Source: MWCR01 sp041661725
GTDB lineage: Bacteria > Patescibacteriota > Patescibacteriia > 2-12-FULL-60-25
Direction of reading: 5' to 3'
Assembly: GCA_041661725.1 (NCBI GenBank)
Contig: JBAZTX010000001.1
Coordinates: forward strand, 124,001 to 188,000
DNA: 64,000 bases
Part shown: in pieces, positions 32,584 to 41,391 of the stretch
Position numbering within the stretch: the stretch's first letter is position 1
Layout: each line of letters opens with the position of its first letter
Notes under the pieces: generated by a model
The model's input: only the letters and a program-made list of their open reading frames with translations
Told to the model about the DNA's origin: nothing
Databases searched by the model: none
Program-made: the position numbers and the translations under genes

Positions 32584-32841
32584 TTAGACGAATTTAATGA
32601 TGAGTGCGACAACCAGCGCGTAGATGGCGATGGCTTCGATAAAGGCCGCTGCGATAAGCATTGCGGTCATAACCTTGGAGGCCGCTTCTGGATTGCGCCC
32701 GATCGATTCCATGGCTTTTGCACCGACTTTACCGATGCTGAATGCCGGCAACATGCCGCCGATGGCGATTGTGGCTGCCATGGCGATGAGTTTAATAGAA
32801 TCCAGATTGGAGGCCACCAAGTTGGCTGCTTCGTTTTCCAT
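32584..32841 (-). CDS. atpE: ATP synthase F0 c subunit
   Basis: Forms the rotor ring. The 85-aa hairpin has the polar loop GRNPEA between two membrane helices. The ion-binding acid is Glu69 in AAAFIEAIAIYALV. In sodium-type rings a glutamine in helix 1 and a serine or threonine after the glutamate complete the site; here the aligned positions are isoleucine and alanine, which favours proton coupling. That is inference from alignment by eye. An N-terminal extension of about 12 residues precedes helix 1. Confidence 0.95.
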   Translation of the reverse strand: MENEAANLVASNLDSIKLIAMAATIAIGGMLPAFSIGKVGAKAMESIGRNPEAASKVMTAMLIAAAFIEAIAIYALVVALIIKFV

Positions 32842-32973
32842 AACGATGAATGAATTAACGCTTTCCAGTCGACTGTTATTGCAATTCGCAAATCGCTTTA
32901 TTTGTTTAAAGTCGCTGTATAGCGTAAGAGAGTAAATCGTCGCACGATAAATTCATGCGACGGTCGGCATCCC

Positions 32974-33831
32974 CTACGATTGCGGTGCTTGTCCGTTCAT
33001 TGCAGCTACTCCTCCCGGTTTGCCTCCGAAAGTGGCATGCGAGTAGTCTGCGCGTGGAGCATGCTCCTCTTCGTGATCATGCGCTGTTGTGGCCATGCTC
33101 AAAAATACGATCGTTAAAGTTGCAAAGACCAACGCTTGCACAAAGCCGACGAAAAGTTCCAAAAATAAGAACGGCAAAGGCGCGAGGAACGGAGACAGGA
33201 AACCCATGACCGCCAACAGGACCTCACCGGCAAAAATATTGCCGAACAAACGAAAGGTAAATGAAAGTATTTTTGAAAATTCAGACATGAACTCCAGCAA
33301 ACCGACGAACGTACCGATTAAAAACGGTTTTTTCCAGGGCGCCACAAAAAATTTGCCAAGGTAAGGTCCGACTTTTAGAAACCTCATTCCCATCACTTGA
33401 ACGGATGCCATGGCAAAAACGGCAACAACCAAAGTAAAGTTCAGGTCTGCAGACATCGATCTTATGAAAGGCACCAAAATTGTCTCTTCGCCATGAAGCT
33501 CCCAGATGCCAATGGAACCCAAGCCCGGAACAAGTTCAACTAAGTTTGAAAGCAACACGATTAAAAAGATTGTTGCAACAATTGGAAAGATACGAATTGA
33601 TTTGCGATGATCACTGGTTATCGAATCAATAAAATCCAAAAATACTTCCACGAAAAATTCCATTATACCCGCAACGCCCGTCGCAGGTTTGTTTACAGAG
33701 ATTCTGCGTTTTACGATAATCGCAATTACGATTGTGATCAAAAAAATAACTCCCATTACGAGTATGGTATTTGTAACCGGAAAACCCGCAATGGTTGTTA
33801 CAACTTCTGGTGCAATCGAAATTTCCAACAT
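32974..33831 (-). CDS. atpB: ATP synthase F0 a subunit
   Basis: Stator channel subunit. The essential arginine is in FTFRLFGNIFAGEVLL; LVELVPGLGSIG and several membrane helices are present. Start 33831 (MLEISIAPEVV, 285 aa) avoids overlap with atpI; an ATG at 33897 would overlap it by 41 bp and is less likely. The C-terminal tail after the last helix is histidine-, glutamate- and glycine-rich (HDHEEEHAPRADYSH), which is unusual. 132 bp with no recognisable feature separate it from atpE. Confidence 0.95.
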   Translation of the reverse strand: MLEISIAPEVVTTIAGFPVTNTILVMGVIFLITIVIAIIVKRRISVNKPATGVAGIMEFFVEVFLDFIDSITSDHRKSIRIFPIVATIFLIVLLSNLVELVPGLGSIGIWELHGEETILVPFIRSMSADLNFTLVVAVFAMASVQVMGMRFLKVGPYLGKFFVAPWKKPFLIGTFVGLLEFMSEFSKILSFTFRLFGNIFAGEVLLAVMGFLSPFLAPLPFLFLELFVGFVQALVFATLTIVFLSMATTAHDHEEEHAPRADYSHATFGGKPGGVAAMNGQAPQS

Positions 33832-33856
33832 ACTTTGATTAACTGCAAATGCCAAA

Positions 33857-34153
33857 TTACGAATTATTTTTGTCGTCCGTCCCTTTTGTAATGCCACTGA
33901 TGATCTTTGTCGCTTTTAGGGCGACTAAGATTGACGATGCGATGATTGAGATGACTATGCCGAACATTAGAAAAGTCGGCGAAGTGTTCAGGTATTTATC
34001 GAGCAGACGGCCGCCAAGTGCAAAAAGGACCAGCGGAATTGCCATAAGATAGCCCAATTCCCAAGCTAAACTAAATGCTTGTCCTAAAGACATGCTGTTT
34101 TTATCCACAGCCTTTGTTGTGTCTTTTTTTGGCTGGTTTGGCTCGATTTGCAT
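33857..34153 (-). CDS. atpI: AtpI/AtpZ-like ATP synthase assembly protein
   Basis: A 98-aa protein with two membrane helices (about 28-50 and 60-83) and the family segment GYLMAIPLVLFALGGRLLDK. Relatives help assemble the c ring or carry magnesium. As the first gene of the atp operon it is in the expected place. Confidence 0.85.
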   Translation of the reverse strand: MQIEPNQPKKDTTKAVDKNSMSLGQAFSLAWELGYLMAIPLVLFALGGRLLDKYLNTSPTFLMFGIVISIIASSILVALKATKIISGITKGTDDKNNS

Positions 34154-34213
34154 GTTTTTAAAGACGCCAAGATTATAGGCATGATATATATATAAGTCAA
34201 TGGTGCAAAATTT

Positions 34214-34243
34214 TTAAAAAAAGACCGCTTTAGGTTTCAGCGG
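34214..34243 (-). terminator. terminator of the 34237-34656 lipoprotein gene
   Basis: Minus strand CCGCT, 9-nt loop, AGCGG, then a T run; the stem starts within the stop codon region. Confidence 0.8.
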
Positions 34244-34656
34244 TTTGTAAGCAAGACGTGCCGTTCTCTGACGGCCAGCGCTTCTTCGGGAGTGAGGCAC
34301 GTAACTACCGCGATGTTGCGCATCATCACGGCAGAATAGCCGTGTTTGCCTTCGCAGACACAATCCCGCGGTCCGACGCCGTAAAACTCATTCGGCTCCA
34401 GTTCGCGGTTTTTGAGAATCTGCGTCATCTTAGAAACAACGCGCCTAAAATCCGCGCCATTGTCGCCGACGCACTCAATACGTGCGTCCAACGGATAGAT
34501 TACGGAGATAACGGTCCAGCTTTCTCCGATAAGCTCGTACGATTTCGCCTCTGTGGTAGGCCGCAAAGGGCATGACGTTGTTTGCGGCGGCGGTTTTTCG
34601 ACGGTACAACCGACGAGCAGAAAGAGCGCAGATAGAAACTGCCAAATACGACTCAT
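34237..34656 (-). CDS. small lipoprotein, unknown function
   Basis: A 139-aa exported lipoprotein. The signal ends in the lipobox LLVGC (cysteine at about residue 17), followed by a proline-rich spacer (EKPPPQ). Five further cysteines, including CVCEGKHG, suggest disulphides or metal binding in the mature domain. The start at 34656 follows GGGAGG by 5 nt. Own terminator, strong ribosome site and isolated position make it another cassette-like gene. An out-of-frame ATG at 34711 also follows a GGAGG and might be a short leader peptide. Confidence 0.7.
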   Translation of the reverse strand: MSRIWQFLSALFLLVGCTVEKPPPQTTSCPLRPTTEAKSYELIGESWTVISVIYPLDARIECVGDNGADFRRVVSKMTQILKNRELEPNEFYGVGPRDCVCEGKHGYSAVMMRNIAVVTCLTPEEALAVRERHVLLTNR

Positions 34657-34760
34657 CACGTCCTCCCTTTATCATCAAATACAGTGCTGCAAACATGTAT
34701 GTCGGATTCATCTAGACCTCCGTTTCCGTAGATTTTATTTACAATAAAATCAATTGCACG

Positions 34761-35630
34761 TCAAAAATCAAAATTGCAGTTAAAACATCTTTGCGCATTT
34801 TTCGTCGTCACATCGGAAATCTCTTGAAGCGAAATTCCCCTTGCCTGCGCGACAAATTTCGCGACATGGCGAACGTATGTTGGTTCGTTTCTCGTTCCGC
34901 GGACTGGAACAGGCGCAAGCCAAGGCGCATCTGTTTCAAGCAAAAGACGATCGAGCGGGATTTTTTGCGCGATAGATATCAACGTATCTTCGGGCAAAGT
35001 CTCTTTGCGCGGTTTAAACGTCACAATCCCGCCGATTCCGATGTAACATCCGAGATCCAAATACTTTTGCGCCGTTTCCCATTTTTCAGAAAAGCCGTGG
35101 ATGACGATTCGGGTATCGGGATTCGAATTTCGGTGATCGGTGAGGATACTAAGCATGTCTGCCGCGGCGTCGCGGATGTGGAGGATTAGTGTCTTGTTGA
35201 GTTTTTGCGCCAAGGAGACTTGTTGAAGAAAAATATTTTTTTGATTCAGTTTCGCGTCCTCGATTGTTAGTCCGGACTTCATTTTTCCCGATTCATTAAA
35301 ATAATGATAGTCGAGTCCGACTTCGCCGATCGCGATTACGCGCGGTGACGAAGTCGCGATGCGTTCGAGTTCTACTGCGTCAAACGGCTCGTCCAATGCG
35401 CCGATTTCATCATCGTCTTCAAAATCACTCGTTACATGTTCCGGATGATAACCGACAGACGCCCAAGTGTCCGCATGTTTATCCGCGTATTCGACTGCTT
35501 CGCGGCTGGTGTTCATTGCTGTTCCGACTGTAATCGTCTTAACGCCAAACTCAGCCATGCGCTGATGAACTTCGTTTCTGTCATCGTCGTATTTGCGGAA
35601 ATGCAGGTGGGAGTGAGTGTCGATTAACAT
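34761..35630 (-). CDS. tatD: TatD-family metal-dependent hydrolase
   Basis: TIM-barrel DNase/hydrolase. Metal ligands: DTHSHLHF at the start, the glutamate in IGEVGLDYHY, histidine in LILHIRDA, and the aspartate in LLLETDAPWLAP; the family signature is complete. 289 aa from the ATG at 35630. It shares the minus strand with cvpA upstream, separated by an inverted repeat. Confidence 0.93.
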   Translation of the reverse strand: MLIDTHSHLHFRKYDDDRNEVHQRMAEFGVKTITVGTAMNTSREAVEYADKHADTWASVGYHPEHVTSDFEDDDEIGALDEPFDAVELERIATSSPRVIAIGEVGLDYHYFNESGKMKSGLTIEDAKLNQKNIFLQQVSLAQKLNKTLILHIRDAAADMLSILTDHRNSNPDTRIVIHGFSEKWETAQKYLDLGCYIGIGGIVTFKPRKETLPEDTLISIAQKIPLDRLLLETDAPWLAPVPVRGTRNEPTYVRHVAKFVAQARGISLQEISDVTTKNAQRCFNCNFDF

Positions 35631-35635
35631 AGACA

Positions 35636-35715
35636 ACTAGAAACTGGAAACTAGAAACTGGAAACTAGAAAGAGTTAAAAAGTTTAACTGAACCACTCTT
35701 TCCAGTTTCTAGTTT
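35636..35715. repeat. inverted repeat of the CTAGAAACT family
   Basis: Tandem AACTAGAAACTGGA units up to AAAGAGT face ACTCTTTCCAGTTTCTAGTT; a long hairpin in the transcript between cvpA and tatD. Same family as 18159-18238. Confidence 0.8.
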
Positions 35716-35719
35716 TGAG

Positions 35720-36196
35720 TTAAAGTAGTAGTCCCAGCACTTTCGTGAACGCTCCATAAATCCAGCTCGCCATAAAAGATCCGTTGATGTAAGTAAGCGC
35801 TGACGGGATGACGTTAAAGGTTTTGAAAAACCAAATCAACCCGCCGATTACAATCATGCCTTCCAAAAAACCCAAGAATCCGCCGAGTGCGTGATTGATT
35901 GATTTGAGAAAAGGGATGACGGCGATAAAATTAAATGTTTTGTCCAAGGCTTTAAAAATCCAACCCATCACGCGAGTGGCCAGTATGAAGATGATCAAAA
36001 AAGCGAAAATTCGCGCCCAGTTGCTCGGCAAAAACGGAGAGAGGATGACCGACGCTTCGATATAAAAAGTTTTTGCGATCACAAATCCAACCACAGCGCC
36101 GACGATGCGTCCAAGCGCATAAATCAAGCCGTCCTTAAGTCCGGATCCGATAAAGCCCAGCAGAGCGAGAATTAGGATTATGTTGAAGAGGAGCAT
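35720..36196 (-). CDS. cvpA: CvpA-family membrane protein
   Basis: A 158-aa protein with four membrane segments, related to the colicin V production protein CvpA. The glycine-rich first half (GLKDGLIYALGRIVGAVVGF) and the segment NHALGGFLGFLEGMIVIGGL, shown in part as GGFLGFLEGMIVIGGL, are typical. Molecular function is not established in the family. The ATG at 36196 is used; a TTG five codons upstream lies in repeat DNA. Confidence 0.8.
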   Translation of the reverse strand: MLLFNIILILALLGFIGSGLKDGLIYALGRIVGAVVGFVIAKTFYIEASVILSPFLPSNWARIFAFLIIFILATRVMGWIFKALDKTFNFIAVIPFLKSINHALGGFLGFLEGMIVIGGLIWFFKTFNVIPSALTYINGSFMASWIYGAFTKVLGLLL

Positions 36197-36298
36197 AATA
36201 AAAATTAACAATTAATCACCGCCTTTGGCGGGATCCCGCCACATTGAATTATATAGAGGCTGGACAATGAACAATTAACAATTTAGCATGACGACGAG

Positions 36299-36832
36299 TT
36301 AGAGTGAAGTTGATGGAGACTGCTTTTGCAAATTTAAGTCAATATAAACTTCCTCGCCAAAAGTAGGTTCATCGAAGAGTTTTATTGAATTGATGTTAAT
36401 GGTGTAAAAACGTGAGCTGATTGCTTTTTTAGTAAAATCATCTGGGTGCGAAGCGAACTCACTGAAAATCGGGAAACGTTTATTGTAAGTTGTTAAAGCA
36501 TGAGGCACTTCTGTAAGAAGGGTTTTTGCGCAAGTACCAAAAAGTTGTAGCCCCTTAAGCGATGTCCAGAACTTTTGATTTCCATCAAACACGTTTATCG
36601 CAACCGACGGATTGTTGGCCAAATTTTTTGCATGCTTTGTGGATGGTTTGGTAACGATGAAAAAATTAAAATTTTCATCAAAAGCAAAATACGCAGTGTT
36701 GATATGAGCTGTATTGTTTGAATTGACCGTTGACATCGAAAGTAGCTTGCTTGATTCGAGGATGCTTTGAATGCTGACGTTTAGTACTTCGTCAGACAAT
36801 GTTTGATGTTGAAAGCTCAATGAAAGAGGCAT
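36299..36832 (-). CDS. pyridoxamine 5'-phosphate oxidase-like flavin-binding protein
   Basis: A 177-aa split-barrel protein of the PPOX-like superfamily, which binds FMN or F420/heme-type cofactors. The pattern HINTAYFAFDENFNFFIVTK, then STKHAKNLANNPSVAINVFD and LKGLQLFGTCA follows the superfamily's strand order. The true substrate is unknown. Base use is AT-richer than the adjacent metG. No ribosome site or partner gene is evident. Confidence 0.75.
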   Translation of the reverse strand: MPLSLSFQHQTLSDEVLNVSIQSILESSKLLSMSTVNSNNTAHINTAYFAFDENFNFFIVTKPSTKHAKNLANNPSVAINVFDGNQKFWTSLKGLQLFGTCAKTLLTEVPHALTTYNKRFPIFSEFASHPDDFTKKAISSRFYTININSIKLFDEPTFGEEVYIDLNLQKQSPSTSL

Positions 36833-36854
36833 AAATGGTTTAAGGGTTTTGTTT

Positions 36855-36912
36855 CGACGTCCCTTTGTTAAGGGGACAGATCCGATGCGAAGTATCGGAT
36901 CAGGGGATCAAC
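36855..36912. repeat. dispersed repeat (AAGGGGACAG / GATCCCCT family)
   Basis: Contains TTAAGGGGACAGATCCGATG and TCGGATCAGGGGATCAAC. The family recurs at 38583-38650, within the dnaX insertion and at 49745-49866. Confidence 0.65.
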
Positions 36913-36924
36913 TTACGAACCGAT

Positions 36925-38547
36925 TTATGCATTCCTCGGAAACAAAATTTTTGGCTCTGGCAGTTCTGATCCGGGTTTGAGGCAGCCCCAGGATCGAAGG
37001 TATTTAATCCCCTGTTTGCGTTCGGCGATTGGATCTTGACCAAGCTGGCGGATGATCTCTTCCGCGATGGTCGGCATTACGGGCTCGATCATCCATGCGA
37101 AATGACGACAAGCTTCCAGCAACGTGTATAAAACGATTGAGGCTTGTTCGGGATTGTCTTTGATGAGTTTGAATGGTTTGGTTTCTTCTACGAGTCGATT
37201 CGCAACGATAAGCGAACAACCTTCCCCTCCCCAAATCGTCTCCAGCGCAAGGTCAAGTCTGTTTGACTCGATGTACTGGTCGACGGACTGCCAGAGCGTG
37301 TCGACTGCATCTTTGCCGCCCCAGGAGATAGGACCATCGAAGCTCGAATTTCGAAGCTCGAATTTAGGGGAACTCAAATCAATCGACGGAACTTTGTTGT
37401 CGAAGTATTTCCTGCTCATGGAGATAGCGCGGTTGACGAGGTTGCCGAAGGTGTTGCCCAGATCGGCGTTATAGCGTTCGGCTAGACGAGCAAGCGAGAA
37501 GTCTCCGTCTTCGCCAAAAGTAATTTCGCGCAACAAAAAGTAACGGATTGCGTCTATTGGATATTCTTTGACCAAATCCAGCGGATCGATGGCATTGCCC
37601 AGCGATTTGCTGATTTTTTGTCCGTTGATGGTAAAAAATCCGTGCGCGAAAACATGTTCCGGAAGTTTTGGACTTTCATCTTCATTTCGAAGCAGCTCGT
37701 CCGACTTGGCTGCGCTCATTATCATCGCAGGCCAAAGAGCGCAGTGAAACTTGATGATGTCTTTTCCCACAAGATGCAAAGTCGCGGGCCACCACTTGGC
37801 AAACACTTTGTCGTCCGAGCCGTAACCGACCGCAGACATGTAGTTGATGAGAGCATCAAACCAAACATAAATGCGTTGCGAATCATCACCCGGCACGGGA
37901 ATGCCGCACGAAAGTTTTTTGGCTTCGCGCGAAATGGAAAAATCTTCAAATGCGTCTTTAACGTAATTGCGCGTTTCGTTCAGCCTGCTGACAGGCTGAA
38001 TAAATTCCGGATGTTCATGATAGAGTTTGAGCAGCTCGTCTTTGTAGGCCGACGCGCGAAAAAAATAATTTTCTTCCTGCACGATTTGCAATTCTTTGTT
38101 TGGATGCAACGGACAGCGCCCGTCCTTGACCTCGAATGGAGTTTTAAACTCTTCACAACCCACGCAATACGAACGCTCGTATTCTTTTTTATAAATATCT
38201 CCGGATTTTTCTACCGCCTTCCAAAAACGCTCAACCGCTTTGTGGTGGCGCTCCTCTGTCGTGCGTATAAAATCATCGAAGCTGATTCCAAGCTCCTTCC
38301 ATGTCCGCGACCAGATTTGCGCCATGCCGTCCAAATATTTTTGCAAATCTTTCTCGCCGACTTTTTCCGCGGCCTCGACATTCTTTTGGCTGTTCTCATC
38401 AGTGCCCGTCAAAAACATCGTCGGTACTCCGCGTAAGCGATGCGCTCGCGCCAAAGCATCCGCCACAACGGTCGTATAAGTCGAACCGATATGCGGCTTG
38501 TCGTTGACGTAGTAGATAGGAGTTGTTACGTAAAATTTATTTTGCAT
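36925..38547 (-). CDS. metG: methionyl-tRNA synthetase
   Basis: Charges initiator and elongator tRNA-Met. The ATG at 38547 (MQNKFYVTTPIYYVNDKPHI) matches the family start, giving 540 aa; an in-frame ATG 36 bp earlier is unlikely. HIGH motif PHIGS, zinc-knuckle pair CVGCEEF and CPLHP, KMSKS motif KISKSLGN. No C-terminal EMAP-like tRNA-binding domain. A surface segment near residue 390-415 (SPKFELRNSSFDG) is encoded by an exact 14-bp tandem repeat (37337-37364) and is probably an insertion. Confidence 0.96.
   Translation of the reverse strand: MQNKFYVTTPIYYVNDKPHIGSTYTTVVADALARAHRLRGVPTMFLTGTDENSQKNVEAAEKVGEKDLQKYLDGMAQIWSRTWKELGISFDDFIRTTEERHHKAVERFWKAVEKSGDIYKKEYERSYCVGCEEFKTPFEVKDGRCPLHPNKELQIVQEENYFFRASAYKDELLKLYHEHPEFIQPVSRLNETRNYVKDAFEDFSISREAKKLSCGIPVPGDDSQRIYVWFDALINYMSAVGYGSDDKVFAKWWPATLHLVGKDIIKFHCALWPAMIMSAAKSDELLRNEDESPKLPEHVFAHGFFTINGQKISKSLGNAIDPLDLVKEYPIDAIRYFLLREITFGEDGDFSLARLAERYNADLGNTFGNLVNRAISMSRKYFDNKVPSIDLSSPKFELRNSSFDGPISWGGKDAVDTLWQSVDQYIESNRLDLALETIWGGEGCSLIVANRLVEETKPFKLIKDNPEQASIVLYTLLEACRHFAWMIEPVMPTIAEEIIRQLGQDPIAERKQGIKYLRSWGCLKPGSELPEPKILFPRNA
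37337..37364. repeat. 14-bp tandem repeat inside metG
   Basis: Two exact copies of TCGAAGCTCGAATT, read in frame with metG. The palindromic core AGCT and TTCGAA make it look like the other invading repeats. Confidence 0.85.
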
Positions 38548-38582
38548 GGTCAAAGAATAAGTCAAAATTGTCGTTTTGTCCA

Positions 38583-38650
38583 TAAGCGGATCCCCTGTCC
38601 TCGCTAGTCCCGCAAGGGGGCAGCTCGCCTAAAGCGAGCGGGGGATCTTG
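38583..38650. repeat. dispersed repeat overlapping a CDS end
   Basis: GATCCCCTGTCC...CAAGGGGGCAGCTCGC...GCGAGCGGGGGATCTTGC: a hairpin-forming member of the AAGGGG/GATCCCC family. It covers the 3' end of the 38629-39078 gene and encodes its last residues (KIPRSL). Confidence 0.7.
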
Positions 38651-39078
38651 CTTACAAACCCAATAACTTCCGGCTTCATGCCCAATATTTCTTCTTTGTA
38701 AGAAATAGTAGGTATCTGGTGGAGTAAATATATTGGTTTTTTGAGATGAAAAGCCAAGCCCATTTCGAGCAATGTATTCGCGCCGATGTATCCGTCTATT
38801 CCGTTTTTAGAATAGTTCAGCACCAAAATCGCATCAGCCCATTCAACTTTATTAAAATGATTGTGCATCGCCTCTTCTTTTCTGTCCCAAATCCAACCGT
38901 CTTCGGTTTCTGTCGCTTTGCGCAGCGCATAATATTCTTTGACGGGCATCAAGCGTCCCGTCTCGTTGATTATTTCAGACGGCGGAAGTTTAACTTCGTG
39001 TCCGAGCGATTCTAGCTCTTGCTGCGTTTTTTGCATTTCATCAAAGAATGAAATACTGCCACAAATCGTGATTTTCAT
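38629..39078 (-). CDS. nucleoside 2-deoxyribosyltransferase-like protein
   Basis: A 149-aa Rossmann-like protein. It opens with MKITICGSISFFDEMQ, the ICGS motif of this superfamily, and has NHFNKVEWADAILVLNYSKN and NTLLEMGLAFHLKKPIYLL, which carry the aspartate and the catalytic-type glutamate (E in LLEMG). Relatives cleave or exchange nucleoside bases; several small ones are only predicted nucleotide-processing enzymes. It lies 3 bp after the HD gene at the end of the rsmI operon, a nucleotide-metabolism context. The C-terminal residues come from repeat DNA. Confidence 0.75.
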   Translation of the reverse strand: MKITICGSISFFDEMQKTQQELESLGHEVKLPPSEIINETGRLMPVKEYYALRKATETEDGWIWDRKEEAMHNHFNKVEWADAILVLNYSKNGIDGYIGANTLLEMGLAFHLKKPIYLLHQIPTISYKEEILGMKPEVIGFVSKIPRSL

Positions 39079-39081
39079 AGT

Positions 39082-40035
39082 TCAAATGATTATTTTCGGC
39101 ACACCCGCCAAATGCCATTCGTGTGCTTTTTTGACTTTGAGTTTAAAGTCACTATCGACTTCGCTTAAACGGAAGAGTTTATCATTCAGTATAACAAGCG
39201 GATCGACGTATCGGAATTTCAAAATATGAATTACGCCATTCTTGGGAAAATCATCCCAAGACAGAATTTGTAATTTGTTTAAAATCTCGACTATCCTTGC
39301 GTTGTTGCAAGACTTTAGTTTATTAAAAACAAAAGCGTCATCTTGCCAAAAATCATCCAGACTGATTTTGTCGAGCTTGACCGCGATGCGCAATGCTTCC
39401 ACAAAATAAAGATAACGATTCGCAGCTTCTGCGCAGGCCCAATTTTCTTCCGTGCGTTTCAAAAAATTTGTTGCAAACAATTTTGCCGCTCCGGTATCTT
39501 TAAAAACCATTTGTCTGTCTTGCACCGTCAATCCATGTAGACATTCGTCGGCAATCGTAAAGTCAAACTCACGCAAACCGTAATCAGCTCTGTCGGCGCA
39601 GATTGCAGGCAGATTTCTTTCGAGCAAACCAAAGTGACTGTAATCTGCAATTGATTGAATGTTGTATCCGTAGCGTTCCAAAATGGACGGCAATTCCGTT
39701 CTTTGCAAAAATTCCAAATGATGAATGTCTTGATAGTTATCTTCGCTGCCGTTTTCTTTTAAAACCCAATCAATGACGTGTGAAAACGCGGTATGCGATA
39801 CGTCATGCAGCAGACCGGCGATTTGTTCTTCCTCGCTTGCGCCCAAGCGCCGCAACAATAGCATGACGCCGACCGAATGTTCGTAGCGTGAAAAACTTTT
39901 AACACTGTAAAACTCGGCCGGGATTCCAAGCTGTGCAATGCCTTTTAGACGCTGAATCGACGGCGAGTTTATAAGCTCGATAAGCACCGGCTCATCTATC
40001 TCAAAACTTCCGTAGAGACGGTCGCTAATGAACAT
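39082..40035 (-). CDS. HD-domain phosphohydrolase (SAMHD1/YdhJ-like)
   Basis: A 317-aa metal-dependent phosphohydrolase. HD-fold ligands are in EHSVGVMLLLRRLG, then IAGLLHDVSHTAFSHVIDW with the HD pair, and a later aspartate in CADRADYGLR. The arrangement resembles deoxynucleotide triphosphohydrolases of the SAMHD1 group, but the substrate is unproven. The ATG at 40035 begins 1 bp after the upstream stop, an arrangement for coupled translation. It sits between a putative metallopeptidase and a deoxyribosyltransferase-like gene. Confidence 0.85.
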   Translation of the reverse strand: MFISDRLYGSFEIDEPVLIELINSPSIQRLKGIAQLGIPAEFYSVKSFSRYEHSVGVMLLLRRLGASEEEQIAGLLHDVSHTAFSHVIDWVLKENGSEDNYQDIHHLEFLQRTELPSILERYGYNIQSIADYSHFGLLERNLPAICADRADYGLREFDFTIADECLHGLTVQDRQMVFKDTGAAKLFATNFLKRTEENWACAEAANRYLYFVEALRIAVKLDKISLDDFWQDDAFVFNKLKSCNNARIVEILNKLQILSWDDFPKNGVIHILKFRYVDPLVILNDKLFRLSEVDSDFKLKVKKAHEWHLAGVPKIII

Positions 40036-40036
40036 A

Positions 40037-41386
40037 TCAATCTTCGACTTCAATACCGAACGATCTGAGCAAGCTTGATAATTCATTGACTGCAATCGTG
40101 TTCTCCTCGTCATCAGGGTTTTGTTTCAGTTTTTTGATATGGTCTGCAACTTGAGAGTAAAACCATTGCCAATCTTCCTTAACTTCCGCGGTGTCTCTTT
40201 TAAAATTCAATCTGAAATCCCGCTGTAAAGTGCTGTAATTAATGATTTTATGTGCACTCTCTTTTGGAGACAGGGCTAAAAGCACAGGCAATCGATCGCG
40301 CCAAACAAAAACTTTTTCCTTGTCGATCTGTTTCAGTTTTTCAGTCATCTCCTTAAAATCCTGCGCAGTCAACACCGCTTTTATTGCATCTTCAAAATCT
40401 CTACTTTCCATGCAGTACAGACGCGCGATTTCCCTTAAACACAAAAATAACGCATCCGGATAACCCTCGGTTTCTTTTTTGTATTCCGCCTCGGGCAGGT
40501 TGCTGCCGATTTCTCTGCAGATTTTTTGATAAACATGCAAGATCACGTCGTCTATCGATCTGTCGTCAAAATCTGAAATGCGTTTTTGTTTTGGTTTTAA
40601 ATCGGATAAAAGTTTTTTCGCGTCCCATTGCCAATCATTTCCCAAAAGATGTGCAAGAATTTCGTTTTTAACCTGCAAAAAATATCTTTTTTCCAGATCG
40701 AATTTGTAGTTCGCGGTGCTTTCCGGCCTTATGGCCATGTTGTAAAGGTAATGAAAAGTTTCGTGTCGTCTTATGACGTCTTGAGAAAGCTCGCTCTTTC
40801 CTTCGATATCATCTCTCAAGACGACTAATCTTTGCATAAAGCCTAACGCTTTGGGATCCAGTCTTTGCTTGTAAGCTTCCGTCGGTTCATAAGAAAAGCC
40901 AGCCGTATCGAGATGCATCAAATTCCAGTTTGAAGATTTGACCACAATCATGCCCAACGGATGGATGTCTATGGAATCCGCCGGTGGATAATGAAATTCA
41001 TCAACTAGCTTTTGATATAGCTTCTGTGCGGATCCTTGACTGATTTTTTCTGTTTCGCGCGCGGCTTCAACAAGCCTGTTTTTGATTTTTGTTATCAGTT
41101 GCATTTGTGCGCTCGAAAGTTCTCCTTTAAAGCTTTTGAATTTTGCTTCCAGATCCGCTGCCGTTACATCTTCGACATCGACAAGCCATGCGAGTTCTTT
41201 CGTGACAACATCTGCAAGTTTTGCATTTTGTTCGTATCGAATTTGTTCCGCCGGTGAAATTGTTATCTTTTTTTCTCTGATATCATCCTGAAAATGCGCA
41301 GCTGACCAAGATGGCACTTCAAAATCGATCGGCTTTTTTTCTTTTAACTCACTGCGAAATTGCGGGACATTCAAAGCTTCTTTCAT
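40037..41386 (-). CDS. putative zinc metallopeptidase (HExxH), uncharacterised
   Basis: A 449-aa protein not matching a family I know. Near residue 210 is RRHETFHYLYN, an HExxH zincin-type motif, followed some 35 residues later by LQVKNEILAHLL, where the glutamate could be the third zinc ligand; the spacing and context fit a gluzincin. No signal peptide or membrane helix, so it would act in the cytoplasm. The flanks are helical and charged. It is tightly coupled to the HD gene (1 bp) and to a short remnant upstream (5 bp). Confidence 0.6.
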   Translation of the reverse strand: MKEALNVPQFRSELKEKKPIDFEVPSWSAAHFQDDIREKKITISPAEQIRYEQNAKLADVVTKELAWLVDVEDVTAADLEAKFKSFKGELSSAQMQLITKIKNRLVEAARETEKISQGSAQKLYQKLVDEFHYPPADSIDIHPLGMIVVKSSNWNLMHLDTAGFSYEPTEAYKQRLDPKALGFMQRLVVLRDDIEGKSELSQDVIRRHETFHYLYNMAIRPESTANYKFDLEKRYFLQVKNEILAHLLGNDWQWDAKKLLSDLKPKQKRISDFDDRSIDDVILHVYQKICREIGSNLPEAEYKKETEGYPDALFLCLREIARLYCMESRDFEDAIKAVLTAQDFKEMTEKLKQIDKEKVFVWRDRLPVLLALSPKESAHKIINYSTLQRDFRLNFKRDTAEVKEDWQWFYSQVADHIKKLKQNPDDEENTIAVNELSSLLRSFGIEVED

Positions 41387-41391
41387 AAAGT

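Noticed and set aside
34475..34711. A 78-codon minus-strand frame with a GGAGG five bases before its ATG
   Set aside because: Mostly overlaps the lipoprotein gene out of frame and its product looks random past residue 25; at most a leader peptide, noted under the lipoprotein entry.
37618..38436. A 272-codon open frame antisense to metG
   Set aside because: Lies fully within the conserved catalytic domain of metG and has no recognisable domain.
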